The notes below the pieces were generated by a model. It did not search any database. It was not told the origin of the DNA and was given only the letters and a program-made list of their open reading frames with translations. Shown in pieces: positions 1-10,155 of a stretch of DNA of 64,000 nt. The DNA is from Russula earlei (lineage: Eukaryota > Basidiomycota > Agaricomycetes > Russulales > Russulaceae): NCBI GenBank assembly GCA_025769875.1, contig JAGFNK010000074.1, positions 62,001 through 126,000 of the forward strand, in the 5' to 3' direction. Position 1 is the stretch's first letter. The number at the start of each line of letters is the position of its first letter. Position numbers and translations under genes: made by a program.

Positions 1-765
1 ATCATACCCCTGAGCGATGTCTGCCAAAGGCAGCTGAGGGACAAAGACGGGTAAAGGGGGAATGGGCTGCCCAGCCTGGTAATTGGTGAGGAGTTCTTCA
101 GCCCAGATACCTGGAGGGGTTTCTCCCTGGCTACAGCCTGCTTCAATGAACTCCCAGCAACATGAGCATACTTTGGCTGCTGCCATTCTCTCCTTGGCTT
201 CAGCCTTGCCTCTCTCTACTGCTTGCTTCTTGGCTAGGTATTTGCTGAGCTTGTAGCACAGCTGCTTCTCCTCTTCTTCGAGCACCTGATAGTTAGCTTC
301 CAACATTTCTTGTTGGGTGTAGAGGTGGTCTAGGCAGTAAAGCTCTGCCTGCAGCCCATAGTCGCCTAGGAGGGAGAGGGTCTGTCTCCAGTGCCCTTTG
401 AACTGCCTCTCTGTGTCAAAGCAGTCTAAATTGTGTTCATCTTGGCCATAGTTATAGAGGTTGTTACAAGGGGTGGCCTGGAGGATCTTGCCATAGTCTG
501 CGTGGCCTTCTCCGTTCTTCCCCCTCACTCTTGGCTCTCCCAAGGCAATGTCATAGGCCACATACCTGGCCAGTTTGTTACCCCAAGTCATACCATCAGG
601 GATGTCAATCCCTGTGTGGTGTCTGTCAGCATCCCATCATACCCAAGGCTCTCCAGGGTGGGAAACCTGGTCAAGAGTGCTGGTAGGGGATGTCACATCC
701 CAGTCCCCAGGCTGAGCGTCGACTTGGTCAGCAGGGGGTCCAAATTTGAGGGTGTTGCGCAGCAT
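1..765 (-). pseudogene. GyB ORF3: reading frame downstream of pol, partial, one stop
   Basis: A minus-strand reading frame starts with an ATG at 763-765 (MLRNTLKF...) and runs off the left edge, about 250 codons seen. It has one in-frame TGA at 637-639. The last third is rich in Glu, Lys and Ala with a heptad-like pattern (EEEEKQL...KYLAKKQAVERGKAEAKERM), so a coiled coil is likely, followed by a Cys-containing segment (CSCCWEF) and a Pro-rich stretch. It lies in sense orientation after the GyB pol frame ends at 1,132, where an env or accessory ORF would sit. I recognise no domain and see no signal peptide or membrane segment. It could be an accessory protein of the retrotransposon or a captured host gene. 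Confidence 0.45.
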
Positions 766-1131
766 AGAGCGCAGCTAACAGGCCAAGCAACCCACCTTAG
801 AGGTTGTGCTAATGCTCAAGTGATATTGGGGTGTAGAGCGATGTGTATACTCATCTACATGTATGGTATTTATACCTCTATGACCCAGGGCTGTTCCTAA
901 GTCCAAAAGAGGTGACTACAGGTGTCCACTATATCGCGCATTCAGTGACGCGTGATGTGGAAACGTTCTAGACGCAGCATAAGGCTGCATCTTGTGATAG
1001 ATAGCATAGTATGCGTAACCCTATTGCCATAAGCACATATACTAAAGTTCTGTCTAACACGTAACATCTATGAACGGATCTTGAACCTTGTATGAAGGTC
1101 TTCGCCTTCTTTGATCCGTTCGGGTTCTGGT
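766..1131. other. Spacer between GyB pol and ORF3
   Basis: No long reading frame. At 864-875 there is a palindromic TATA-like motif (GGTATTTATACC), about 100 nt upstream of the ORF3 start on the minus strand. This could be a separate promoter for ORF3, but the evidence is position only. Confidence 0.3.
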
Positions 1132-1450
1132 TCAACAGAGGGGATGCATGTCCACTTCTCCTTCTCCAGTGCTATGTTCATCCATTCCTTGGAAGAAGGC
1201 GAGGAGGGAAGCATCAGGAGTGGTGATTTCAAGTGGCCCCTCTGCACCAGAGAGGTCGGATTGGGGAACAATTTCATTAGTGGGAGTTTGGGACATTTGT
1301 GAGTGATGATATGGGGATGAGGAAGTAGAGGGCATCTTTCGCTGGACTTTTATAACCCGTATGGCAGTGGGGCTCTTTCTGTGGTATTCCTCTATTAGTC
1401 TAGACGCTTTGATGTTCTCTACTGGCTCCCAAGAGTCATGGGCTTCAGAG
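1132..1450 (-). pseudogene. GyB Pol C-terminus: second half of chromodomain and tail
   Basis: Read on the minus strand, this continues the chromodomain interrupted at 2,281. The first half ends ...YQVWWEGY, and this segment resumes with EAHDSWEPVENI and the helix ASRLIEEYHRK. Together they give the W-K/E-G-Y...W-EP-N pattern of a chromodomain. A Ser/Thr-rich tail of about 70 residues follows and ends at a stop at 1,132. Chromodomains at the end of chromovirus integrases direct insertion towards modified histones. This part of the frame is open; the break is the solo LTR at 1,451-2,280. Confidence 0.75.
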
Positions 1451-2280
1451 TGTTACGAACCAAGGCCAGGTCCTGGCTGTAGATTGTCCTATTTCACTCA
1501 AGAGAGACCTCTCTCACTTTGCATTACCGACTCCCTTCCATTTACTGGGCTATCCCTCCTGCGGTACAAGATATCACTATTGCAAAGGCACTATAACACG
1601 ACCAGGCACCCATTTCCTAATCGGGTAATCATCACGTGGCAGCCACATGGCCACCCAGCCACCAAGGACCCAAAACAGCGGTACAAACTCTTAGAAGCTG
1701 TTGCATAAATCATCTGATGTCATCAAGGCTCCAATGACATCATGGCTGACTGAGCGACTCCACAGTGACCTCATAGGCTCACTAAGTGCTCCACAGTGAC
1801 ATCATAATGATGTCATCGCTCCACAATGATCAGTAATGCGCTCAGTAAGCCTAAAAACTTGACACAAGCAAGTTTATGCCTCTGTAGTCCTATTGGATGG
1901 TACCAAAGAGTCTAGAATAGTCTCAGTTCTTTGCAATCGACCCTGTACACTGTATATAAGCCCCAATGAAGCATGGCAGTCGTCAGACTGTCCATTTGTG
2001 ATACTCTCATCTTCCTGGGTACTCCCCCACGACCGCTCAGTTTAAAGACTCCTCTCGCTTCCAAGGTACACTTCTACGACCGCCTTGTTTAAAGCCCCCT
2101 CGTTGCACTGGCTTCTAACCTTCGCCTCTGCCTCCAGTTACACGTACCAGTCCCGATCTGGTATATCTTAGTCATTTGGCTCGTCCTCTTGTTCAACGCC
2201 GCCTACGCCGCGTATCATCTGTTCTGACCCTTGCCCACCTGCTCCTGAGTCCACACGGATCAGCAGTACATGTCTTGACA
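1451..2280 (+). mobile_element. Solo LTR of GyA, inserted in GyB chromodomain
   Basis: An 830-bp copy of the GyA LTR (TGTTACGAAC...TCTTGACA) flanked by the 5-bp target duplication CAGAG (1,446-1,450 and 2,281-2,285). Removing the LTR and one CAGAG rejoins the GyB chromodomain in frame. The CRE-like site kept in the young GyA-1 LTRs (TGACGTCA) reads TGATGTCA here. It is a solo LTR left by LTR-LTR recombination. Confidence 0.95.
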
Positions 2281-3487
2281 CAGAGTATCCTTCCCACCAG
2301 ACTTGATACTCCAGTTGTTTCCTCCTTCCAGTCCATCTCGAACCTAAAATCATTGCTACTTCATATTCCTCTTCTCCTTCCACCAATTCTGCTTCTGGAT
2401 TGGTGTAGTTGGCCCCATGCTCCTCTGTCTCCTTGTAAGGTGTCAATAAGGATGCATGAAACACGTTATGGATCCTCCAGCGGCTAGGGAGATCCAATCT
2501 GTATGTCACTGGGCTGATCACCTCCGTGATTTCAAAAGGCCCATATCATTTTGGGCATAGTTTCACTGTAGGATGTGTCATTTTTAGGTTGGTGCTGTCG
2601 AGCCATACCCTTTTTCCTTTCTGGTAAGGTTGGAAACTGCTTCTTCACTTCCACATTTGGGAAGCGATCTTCATCGCTTCTTGTGCCTGTGATCTTGCTT
2701 CCTGGATTCAGACTTTCCAATTGTCTATTCTTGGTATTTTGCTTCCCCAATTTGGCTGGTGTGCCTTGGGCATAAAGCCCATCCATAAGAAGAAAGGGGA
2801 CTGCTTGGTTGTCTCTGAAACATTAGAATTCATTGTGTATTGCACCAGAGGCAGCCAGTCCACCCAATCGTCTTGTTGGTGGTTGCAAAAGAACCTGAGT
2901 GATGTTTCCATCGTCTGATTCATTCTTTCTGATTGTCCATCTGTCTGGGGATGGTAGGCGGTGCTGATATTCTGTTTGATATGCAGCTGGTCGCAAAGTT
3001 CCCTAATGAACTTGGAACTTATTGGTTTGTCTTGATTGGATATGATCTTGCTTGGTACTCCCACAAAGGGAAAATTTCTGTCCTTGTAAAGCTGTGCCAG
3101 CTCTTCTGCATCCATCTCTTCCTTGCAAGGAAGCAGGATGATGCCTTTAGTACAATTGTGGTCAGTGACAGTCAATATACTGTCACATCCTTTTGACTTT
3201 GGCAATTTGACCACAAAGTCCATGCTGACAGTTGAGAAGGGAGTAGCCCCTTCTTCTGGTGGTATGGGATACAGGGGAGGTCGACTTGGATGAGTGTTTG
3301 ACTTGTTACTTTGGCAAATTGTGCATCCTTCCACATATCGGTTGACAAAGCATCTCATGGTGGGCCACCAGTAGAATTGCATCATTCCCAGTAATGTTTT
3401 AGCCTTCCCTGGGTGTCCTGCTGTGGGACTGTCATGATACTGTTCCAGTAACATCCTGTGGGTCCCTTCATCGCCTGTAACCACCAA
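2281..3487 (-). pseudogene. GyB integrase and first half of chromodomain
   Basis: Minus-strand Ty3/Gypsy integrase. The N-terminal zinc-binding motif is present (H..H near HDSPTAGHPG, then GCTIC). The first catalytic Asp is in SMDFVVKLP and the Glu is in TDGQSERMNQ. The second catalytic Asp, normally SDR or SDQ, reads SNQD, so the acidic residue appears changed to Asn. The C-terminal part continues through KRVWLDSTNLK and YGPFEITEVISPVTYRLDLP (the GPF/GPY region) into a chromodomain start. In-frame TGA stops occur at the ends of NWKV, MWK and CPK; the last two sit where Arg is expected, so a CGA to TGA change is likely. Inactive. Confidence 0.85.
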
Positions 3488-4437
3488 GGCTTCATTCTTC
3501 CACCATAAGCTATGTTGCTTCTCCAGTCAGTGTCTCTGTACCCAATCAAGTAACTTTAATCGGTGTCTTTCTTCCCCTTGTTGGTTCTTTATCTGTTCTT
3601 CTAATGCAGTAGTATGCATTACTTGAATAAAAAGGTGGTCAGGTAGCGCGACCACTTCTTCTTTATCCCCTTGTCCATCGTCAAGGTCAGGTCTCCTAGA
3701 CAGGGCATCTGCTTTATTCCTTGCCCCTGCCTGGTGTTTCAGTTCTAAGTCGAAGTCTGCCAAGAAGGTAATATATCTTGCTACTTGACCGTTTATTTGC
3801 TGAGGGTGTCAGTAATGCAACAGGTTTGCATGGTCTGTATAGACCACCACCTTATGCTTTGCTCCCATGAGCAGGTGTCTCCAGTGCTTCAAGGCTCGCA
3901 CCATGGCTAAGAACTCTTTGTCCCATATGTCATAGTTCCTTTCTGCTTGTTTCAAGGCTGTGGAGAAGTAACCTATTGGCCTCCTCTTTCCTTGTTCATC
4001 CTTCTGGAATATTCCTGCTCCAATAGCATAATTGGACATGTCTACTTCCAGTTCAAAGGGTCGCTCCTCATCAGGATGGAGCAGGACAGGGTTGGAAGAT
4101 ACCATCTGGATAAGTTGTTCCAGAGCATCTTTGCATTCTTGGGTCCATTTGAATGGTACCCCTTTCTCTGTCAAGGCAATAATGGGTCGAGCAATCTGGC
4201 TGAATCCTTGAATAGAAGCCCTGTTATAGCTGAGGACTCCCATGACCTTGCGCACTTCATGCACATCCTTGATTTCTCTAGGCCAGTCCATGATTCCTCG
4301 GACCTTGGAGGCCTCAATCTTCATCTTCCCTTCGTCTATGTCCCACCCCAGCATGGTTAGTTTTCGCACCATGAACTGGCACTTCTGGGGTTTCAGGAAG
4401 TATGACTTCTTCTGCATCAGCATGAGTAGTTTGCTGA
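3488..4437 (-). pseudogene. GyB reverse transcriptase C-terminus and RNase H
   Basis: Minus strand. The thumb/connection part of the Ty3/Gypsy RT (LKPQKCQF, LGWDIDEG, GFSQIARP) is followed by RNase H: the first acidic position is in ELEVDMSNYAIG, E in WDKEFLAM, then VVVYTDHANLLHY, and the loop ending KADALSRRPDL. Two in-frame TGA stops follow LLHY and WVQRH at positions where related elements have Arg. The Tc1 insertion at 4,438 splits this from the palm domain at 6,062. After removing the Tc1 and one TA, the frame rejoins as ...HKQC-ISKLL... Confidence 0.87.
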
Positions 4438-4439
4438 TA

Positions 4440-4656
4440 CAGTGACCCAAAAAACCGTTCAAATGTTTTGTACATTTTCATTGTATTAACCATATCTAGA
4501 GAACCACTGCAGCTGATAACATGTTAGTGGGCTTGTTTTAAATCTCTACATCATAGCTTTGTAATGAAATACTATATATACTATGAACATAATTATGTAA
4601 GAAGATATAAGGTATTTCTTCCAGTGTATCCATTTGAACAGTTTTTTTGCCTTGGT
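4440..4656. repeat. Left TIR of the Tc1 element
   Basis: Matches 5,842-6,059 in reverse complement with a few differences. Besides the outer motif (CCAAAAAACCGTTCAAATG) it contains an inner copy in opposite orientation (CATTTGAACAGTTTTTTT near 4,631-4,648). These look like two transposase-binding sites per end. Confidence 0.85.
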
Positions 4657-4681
4657 ATCTAAATAGGGTATATGCCAAAAA

Positions 4682-5743
4682 TTAGTAGTTTGTGTATCCT
4701 CCATTTGCTTTGAACACCTCTTCCACCCTCCTAGGCATACTTTCTATCAAATTCTGCACAACAGTTTGATCAATGGCCTCCCATTCCAGCTGTGTGCGCT
4801 CCCAAAGTTCATTGATTCCCTTAGGGGGTGTTGGATAAGCTGCAAGCATCTTTTTGAGATGAGCCCAAAGATGCTCAATAGGATTGAGGTCTGGGGATTG
4901 AGCTGGCCAGTCCATGACCTGAATTCTGTGGTCTTGGAACCAAGATGTGGCAAGCCTGCTCTTGTGGATAGAGGCATTGTCCTGTTGAAAGAGGGTATCT
5001 TTGCATTTCTTCTTGAAATACTTGATAGATGCAAGTAGTTCATCCTCCAAAATGCTGCAATAAAGTTCAGCATCCATCTTTCCATCAATCTTTGCTGCAT
5101 GCCCAACTCCTTCCCAAGACATGCAGCCCCACAACATCAAGGAACCTCCTCCATGTTTGACTGTTGGCTGAACAAGGCGTTCAGAAAGGTGCTCTCCTCT
5201 TTTTTTCCAAGCCCATTTCTTGCCATCTGAGCCCATACGATTGATTTTGGTCTCATCTGACCAAATTACCCTCTTCCAGTCCTCCACAGTCCAGTATAGG
5301 TACTTTTCTGCAAAGTCCTTTCTGGCCCTATAGTGACTTGGTTTAAGGTAAGGCCTCTTCTTCTTTGTAACTGCCTTCAAGCCTGCCTTGTTAAGGTAGT
5401 TTTGAATGGTCTGATTGGAGATAGTGGACTCTTTGATGACCTCCAACCTTCTAGCAACCTGAGGAGCAGTATCTGCTTCTCCAGAGCTAAGAAGGCATGT
5501 GGCAAAGCGGATGTCAAGGTTAGAGAGCTTGGAAGGACGACCTCCAGAGGACTTTGGAAGGTCAGGAAGGTATTTCTGGCGAATGTTGGTGATTGAACCA
5601 ATGCTTCTGTGTGCTGCCTTGGCAATGTTACGAACTGAATTGTTGGCCTGGAGAAGGGAGATGATGTAGTTGACTTCATGAGGAAGAAGAGACTTCATGA
5701 TGTTGTTGGTGAAGAAGAAGCAGCTGTTTTGGCTTATTTGCAC
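4682..5743 (-). CDS. Tc1 family transposase (DD34E), intact
   Basis: A 353-residue protein, full length for a Tc1 transposase, with an ATG at 5,743. Residues about 20-130 form two helix-turn-helix units for TIR binding (SIGSITNIRQKY; then ISNQTIQNYLNKAGLK). The catalytic domain has D in VIWSDETKINR, D in LFQQDNASIHKS, and E in SPDLNPIEHLWAHLKK. The GRPSKLS stretch between the HTH units is the usual GRPR-like hook. The protein cuts and pastes the element at TA dinucleotides and acts in the nucleus. No stop or frameshift is seen, so it may still be functional; no other gene in the left nest is this well preserved. Expression cannot be judged from sequence. Confidence 0.93.
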   Translation of the reverse strand: MQISQNSCFFFTNNIMKSLLPHEVNYIISLLQANNSVRNIAKAAHRSIGSITNIRQKYLPDLPKSSGGRPSKLSNLDIRFATCLLSSGEADTAPQVARRLEVIKESTISNQTIQNYLNKAGLKAVTKKKRPYLKPSHYRARKDFAEKYLYWTVEDWKRVIWSDETKINRMGSDGKKWAWKKRGEHLSERLVQPTVKHGGGSLMLWGCMSWEGVGHAAKIDGKMDAELYCSILEDELLASIKYFKKKCKDTLFQQDNASIHKSRLATSWFQDHRIQVMDWPAQSPDLNPIEHLWAHLKKMLAAYPTPPKGINELWERTQLEWEAIDQTVVQNLIESMPRRVEEVFKANGGYTNY

Positions 5744-5841
5744 ATGGGTTGAGTTTATTATAGGTCACATGACCTCCATGTTCGATTTTAGCCCTCTGGG
5801 GAAAGAATATGAATCTTAATCTGAGAAATAATGAATTCACT

Positions 5842-6059
5842 TACCAAGGCCAAAAAACTGTTCAAATGGGTACACCAGCAAACATACCTTATATATTCCT
5901 AAATAATTATGCTTATGCTGTATAAAGTATACCATTACAAAGCTATGATGTAGAGCTTGAAAACAAACCTAGTTACATATTATTAGCTGCAGTGGTTCTC
6001 TAGATATGGTCAATACAATGAAAATGTACAAAACATTTGAACGGTTTTTTGGGTCACTG
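5842..6059. repeat. Right TIR of the Tc1 element
   Basis: Reverse complement of 4,440-4,656. The inner binding-like motif (CCATTTGAACAGTTTTTT, read in reverse) is about 200 bp inside the end. Confidence 0.85.
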
Positions 6060-6061
6060 TA

Positions 6062-6971
6062 CATTGCTTGTGGAATTCTAGTTGTCCAGGACTGTCCCCC
6101 ATGGCAATTCCAAAGTCATCCAGATAGTTGACAGTGTATTCTGCCCATCGGTCCAGCCAGTCACCGAAGTCTCTTCTCATCAGCCTAGTAAAGAAGGCTG
6201 GCACGTTCTTGAGCCCAAAATACATGACATTGGGCAGGTAGGTTCCATATGGCATCTTGAAGGCTGCCTTCCAGCAATCTCCTTCTGCCAGTTGCACATT
6301 ATTGTATCCCCATTGTATATCGAACTTGGAGAACACCTTTTTCCCTTGAAGTCTTTCCACCTCTTGTTCCAGATGTGGTAAAGGTTCATTGTCTCATCTG
6401 GTCCACTGATTTAGTCGTTGATAGTCTACAATGATCCTCTTCTTGCTGTCCTTCTTGCCAATGAAGAACACTGGAGATGTGTAGCTGGATGGACCTGGAG
6501 TGATGTATCGCTTTTCTACTTCATCAGCTAGGAATTTCTTGAGGTATTCTCATTCATCTCATGTTAGGGGTACACTTTGCAGTTTAGCTCCTTTGGTGCA
6601 TCAGGTAACAGCTCTATCTGCATATCTGGTTCCCTTGGTGGTGGGAACCTCTGGGACTTCTCTTCTGAGAAGACATCTGCAAAGCAGTGGAATCGCTTTG
6701 GAACATTGGCAAGGGGGTCTTCTCCTTCCTGTGGTTCAATTGACTGCTGGGCCCACTTCTGAGCAATAGTCATCTTTTGTAGGTAAATGGCTTCCCCTTT
6801 CTTCAATTGTTGGCTTTCATCTCTTGCTCTCTTTGGATATTTGTGACATAGAGATCCAGGTACTTGTATTGAGCAGTCTCAATCTGTACCGCTCCTTCCA
6901 TCAGCTGTCCTTTCTTCCAGTTGATGGTGGGGTCGAACTCATATAGGAAGGGATATCCCAGGATGACCTGA
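6062..6971 (-). pseudogene. GyB protease end and reverse transcriptase fingers/palm
   Basis: Minus strand. It begins with the end of the aspartic protease fold (VILGYPFLYEFDPTINWKKG), continued from 30,326 across the Copia insertion. A linker follows, then RT: YTSPVFFIGKKD, KKRIIVDYQRLN, FSKFDIQWGYNNV (first catalytic Asp), YFGLKNVPAFFTRLM, and the YLDD box (NYLDDFGIAM). Stops lie in the linker, two of them TGA at TGG positions (LTW-DEW), and one TGA follows QWTR. The YLDD box is intact but the frame is not. Confidence 0.87.
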
Positions 6972-7460
6972 TGTTGAAGCAGATGGGTGCAGGTTATGAT
7001 AACAGTGATAAGATCCTTAAGATCTATCAAAAGATATTTCAGTTTGTGTAAGACAAAACTATAAATCAGTAATACCTATCAAAAGATATCTACAACGTGT
7101 GATTAGATGCGATAGATAAGATAGGAAACAGTAAGTACTCACTTCAGTTTGTGTAAGACAAAACTGAAGCGATCTAGCTAATTGAGTGCCTCTTAAATAT
7201 GCATAAGCGTCTCTAAGCAAAGTAATCATAACTACCAACTTGTATCATAAAGGATCAGTTGTTAGTAGCTACCAATTGTCATCAATTAACTTATCATTGT
7301 AACATACGCAGGCTGCAGCATCTGAGCTGAGCCAGTCCGGGCTGATCCGACACGTGAGCGATGCGCGTGAGCTGAGAGCACCCGGTCCGTGGGAGCCGAC
7401 ATGTTAACGCGACTGGGCTGTGATTACATCAGACTGCCCAAAGCAGTGGTAATCTCAACA
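6972..7460 (-). repeat. 3' LTR of the Copia element
   Basis: 489 bp, TGTTGA...TCAACA. It matches 29,845-30,320 apart from scattered substitutions and an extra stretch of about 13 bp. Next to it at 7,461-7,467 the minus strand reads GGGAGGA, a polypurine tract. Confidence 0.93.
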
Positions 7461-7989
7461 TCCTCCCATGATTGATACAGTTGGTCAATGCAAGATAAGA
7501 TCTGATCCAGTGACACAAAAGACTGGAGTTGCGCATGGGCATGCAGCGAAGTGGACCATCAATGCGTAGACGTCCTGATAAGATAGGACTGCAAATGAAT
7601 GAAAAGTGGGTGAGTCCAGAGACTGCGAGTAGAAAGACTCCAAGAGGAAGGGTGAATGCGTGTGGACGCATGTAAATGCACAGTCGAGAGACTGCAAGAG
7701 AAAGTGAGTGAACGTGTGTGAGCTTACAGTCGAGAGACTGCAAAGGAAGTGTGTAAACGTGTCCAGATGTGCACATAGAGGAGGCTTCCAATAGAATGCT
7801 GATATTGCCTAGTCTTCATAGGCGTTGCTTCTCCAGAGTGCTTGATCAACTGTGTTTCCGCGTCGGAACGGAGCGGAATGTGAAAGCAGAACGGAAGTCC
7901 ACCATCCCGAGGTGAGACCTCCGAGATTACAGGAGTGGAGTGGAATCCGCCATCCCGAAGCGATCCGAGATGTACCTTGATTGATCGAT
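7461..7989 (-). pseudogene. Decayed 3' end of Copia pol
   Basis: The minus strand begins with a recognisable fragment of the Copia RT/RNase H junction (IGSLLYVH...TSFAVSRL), after which the frame is lost. The region between this and the LTR holds tandem-like repeats (7,612-7,745) and no readable RNase H. It is called Copia by position between RT and the 3' LTR. Confidence 0.55.
7612..7745. repeat. Imperfect short tandem repeats in Copia remnant
   Basis: Three copies of a motif close to AGTCGAGAGACTGCAA (near 7,612, 7,681 and 7,727), spaced about 45-70 nt, with GTGAGTGAA-like filler. On the minus strand each repeats the coding sequence for AVSRL, so this looks like slippage duplication within the old RT gene. 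Confidence 0.5.
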
Positions 7990-8570
7990 GTCTGTGTTAG
8001 CCGAGCGATTGCGTGAAACGCGGATCCCGAGGTATGACGCGATCTCGCCTAGATCTGTCAACTCGTAGCGCATAGACAAAGATAGATGTGTGAGGTGAAT
8101 GCCCGCAGAGGTGGGCGTGGAAACTGTGAGAGTCGCCTAAGATAGTAACGTCATCGACACAGAGGATAATGATGAAATGATAATGCGAGCGATCCCCCCA
8201 CGTCTTGGTGATGACATATGCCCACATGAGAATGCGTGTGAGTGAACACGAGCCACTAAGGACTCCATGAGAGCGTAAATCCCATGTATGATAGGTATGT
8301 GTAAGACCAGATAAGTGCTTTCGGTGTGATGAAACCTTGCGGTTGCTCCAAATGAATCTAATCTTCATCACCCAGTGAGCCAAAGAGGGACGCCGACTGG
8401 ACGTCTTCGGATCTCCCAATCCTATAGCGCGATCAACGCTAATAAAGAGTCGCTAAGACTCAGACCTGGCTACTGGTGAGAAGGTTTCATCAACTGTAAT
8501 GCCTTTGACTTGGGTGAACCCCTGTGCAATTAGAAGGTGCACACGAAATCTCTTGACGGATTTGCGTGCT
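7990..8570 (-). pseudogene. Copia reverse transcriptase remnant
   Basis: On the minus strand, Copia RT motifs appear in order over several frames: LIAQGFTQVKGITVDETFSPVAR, then DWEIRR, then EQPQGFITPK, then HYHFIIILCVDDVTILGDS (the YVDD box with Tyr replaced by Cys) and SYLGIRVSRN. Frameshifts and stops separate them. The frame continues rightwards into the Copia integrase/linker at 26,729; ME1-AB lies between at a TA. Confidence 0.8.
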
Positions 8571-8572
8571 TA

Positions 8573-9612
8573 TTGCCATTTTCAGCGCACTTGGCGGAGT
8601 TTGAATTCCACCCAAATTGGCACAGAAAACCCTCTCAAACGTGCGGGGCGAATATCTCCCTCAAAACAGCTTCAATTCACATGAAACTTATTGTCCCTGA
8701 ATTGCCTGAATGAGGGCTAGGCAGCCCCATTGTTTTCATGAGATTTGAGTGAGAATTGGTGGAGCTGGACTCAAGCCACCTCCACATGTGTATTAGATGA
8801 ATTACAACTCAAAATCATTGTCTATATCTATTATTTTTCCCTCATGTTGTACCCATGGGCTGTCTTGAGGCAGCCCCATAGTGTTTTTGACTCAAGCATT
8901 GTGGTGTGCAACGTCGTTTTCCTCATATCGTGTGACAGTAGCACGGTCGTGTGCCAGGAAGGAGCCCCCCCAGGAAGTGCACACCTGAGCCCATGGGGCG
9001 GTAAAGTGTGTCCAAGAATGCAGAATGACTTCATAAGACTGAAGCTCCAAAGAGGAGGAGCACCTAGCGGGAACACAAGAACGCGTTTGTTCATTCGACT
9101 GCACTCAGGTTCACACAGATGATAAGGGAACAACAGGGCAACTTTATTCAACATGGTAGCAGATACAGGTGGGAACTAAGGCTAAGGGACAGGAAAAGCA
9201 CAAAAGACAGGCATATGAAAGGAAATCTAGACGTGAGAAGGGGACCGAAGCTGGACAACACGAGGTATCGAGTCGTGGTCTCCAGCGGCTGTGGTAGTGG
9301 CATGTGGCAATTTGTGAACGATGGCTGAGGCCAGGTGTGGTGACGAGGGGTGTGGTCGAGTCGCGACGCGAGGAGGGGGAGACAATGCAAAGGAGAGGCT
9401 GGAGGGGGGATAGGGAGAGTGCTGGTGGGTGGTCGCTTGGGCGCTGATGGCGCTGCCGAACGCGATTGCGGGTGGGACAATTGGAGAACTTGGATGGCAG
9501 ATGCAAGGTAGAGGAGCGAGGGGGCGTGGAAGTAGAAAGGGAGAGGGAAGATGGCGGCAGGCTGGGAAATGGACACATAGGCGGCATGCAGATCTCTGAC
9601 TAACAAAGTGAG
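8573..9612. repeat. Left TIR of ME1-AB, outer part
   Basis: Reverse complement of the outer part of 25,384-26,726 with few differences. It continues at 20,182 after the GyA-1 insertion. The strand is strongly skewed in purines and pyrimidines, which creates long spurious reading frames. An AATAAA is present in the right-hand copy at 26,150-26,155, so the TIR may carry the polyadenylation signal for outward-reading genes. Confidence 0.9.
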
Positions 9613-9876
9613 TGTTACGAACCAAGGCCAAGTCCTGGCCGAGGATTGTCCTATTTTACTCAAGAAAGACCTCTCTCACTTTGCATTGCCGACTCCCTTC
9701 CATTTTCTGGGCTATCCCTCCTGTGGTACAAGATATTGCTATTGCAAAGGCACTCTAACACGACCAGGCACCGGTTTCCTAATCGGGTAATCATCGCGTG
9801 GCAGCCACATGGCCACTCAGCCACCATTGACCCGAAACAGCGGCACAAACTCTTAGAAACTGTTGCATAAATCATC

Positions 9877-9977
9877 TGACGTCATCAAGGCTCCAATGAC
9901 ATCATGGCTGACTGAGCGACTCCACAGTGACCTCATAGGCTCACTAAGCGCCCCACAGTGACATCATAATGATGTCA
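9877..9977 (+). promoter_or_regulatory. Array of CRE/ATF-like sites in GyA U3
   Basis: A perfect TGACGTCA at 9,877-9,884, then TGACATCA, TGACCTCA, and a near-perfect 19-bp palindrome TGACATCATAATGATGTCA at 9,959-9,977. bZIP factors of the CREB/ATF type bind TGACGTCA; binding here is inferred from the motif alone. Confidence 0.5.
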
Positions 9978-10113
9978 TTGCTCCACAATGATCAGTAATG
10001 CGCTCAGTAAGCCTGAAACTTGACACAAGCAAGTTTATGCCTCTGTAGTCCTATTGGATGGTACCAAAGAGTCTAGAATAGTCCCAGTGCTTTGTAATCG
10101 ACCCTGTACACTG

Positions 10114-10155
10114 TATATAAGCCCCAATGAAGCATGGCAGTCGTCAGACTGTCCA
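10114..10155 (+). promoter_or_regulatory. GyA TATA box and inferred mRNA start
   Basis: TATATAA at 10,114-10,120. AGACTGTCCA at 10,146-10,155 lies about 32 nt downstream and is the exact complement of the primer site after the LTR, which marks it as the likely 5' end of the RNA. Confidence 0.65.

Larger units (their letters stand above)
4440..6059 (-). mobile_element. Tc1/mariner transposon, intact, in GyB RT
   Basis: A 1,620-bp element with terminal inverted repeats beginning CAGTGACCC and a TA duplication (4,438-4,439 and 6,060-6,061). The TIRs are long, about 215 bp. It encodes one uninterrupted transposase on the minus strand. It sits in the RT gene of GyB, whose frame is restored when it is removed. 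The intact coding region and near-identical outer TIR ends suggest a more recent insertion than its decayed host element. Confidence 0.95.

Noticed and set aside
1361..1708. Plus-strand frame of 115 codons across the GyB/GyA LTR border
   Set aside because: It crosses an insertion junction, so it is accidental.
9646..9870. A 74-codon frame starting in the GyA LTR, repeated at 19,382 and in other LTRs
   Set aside because: It lies in U3 upstream of the promoter and does not begin with ATG. Its conservation is explained by recent LTR copying.
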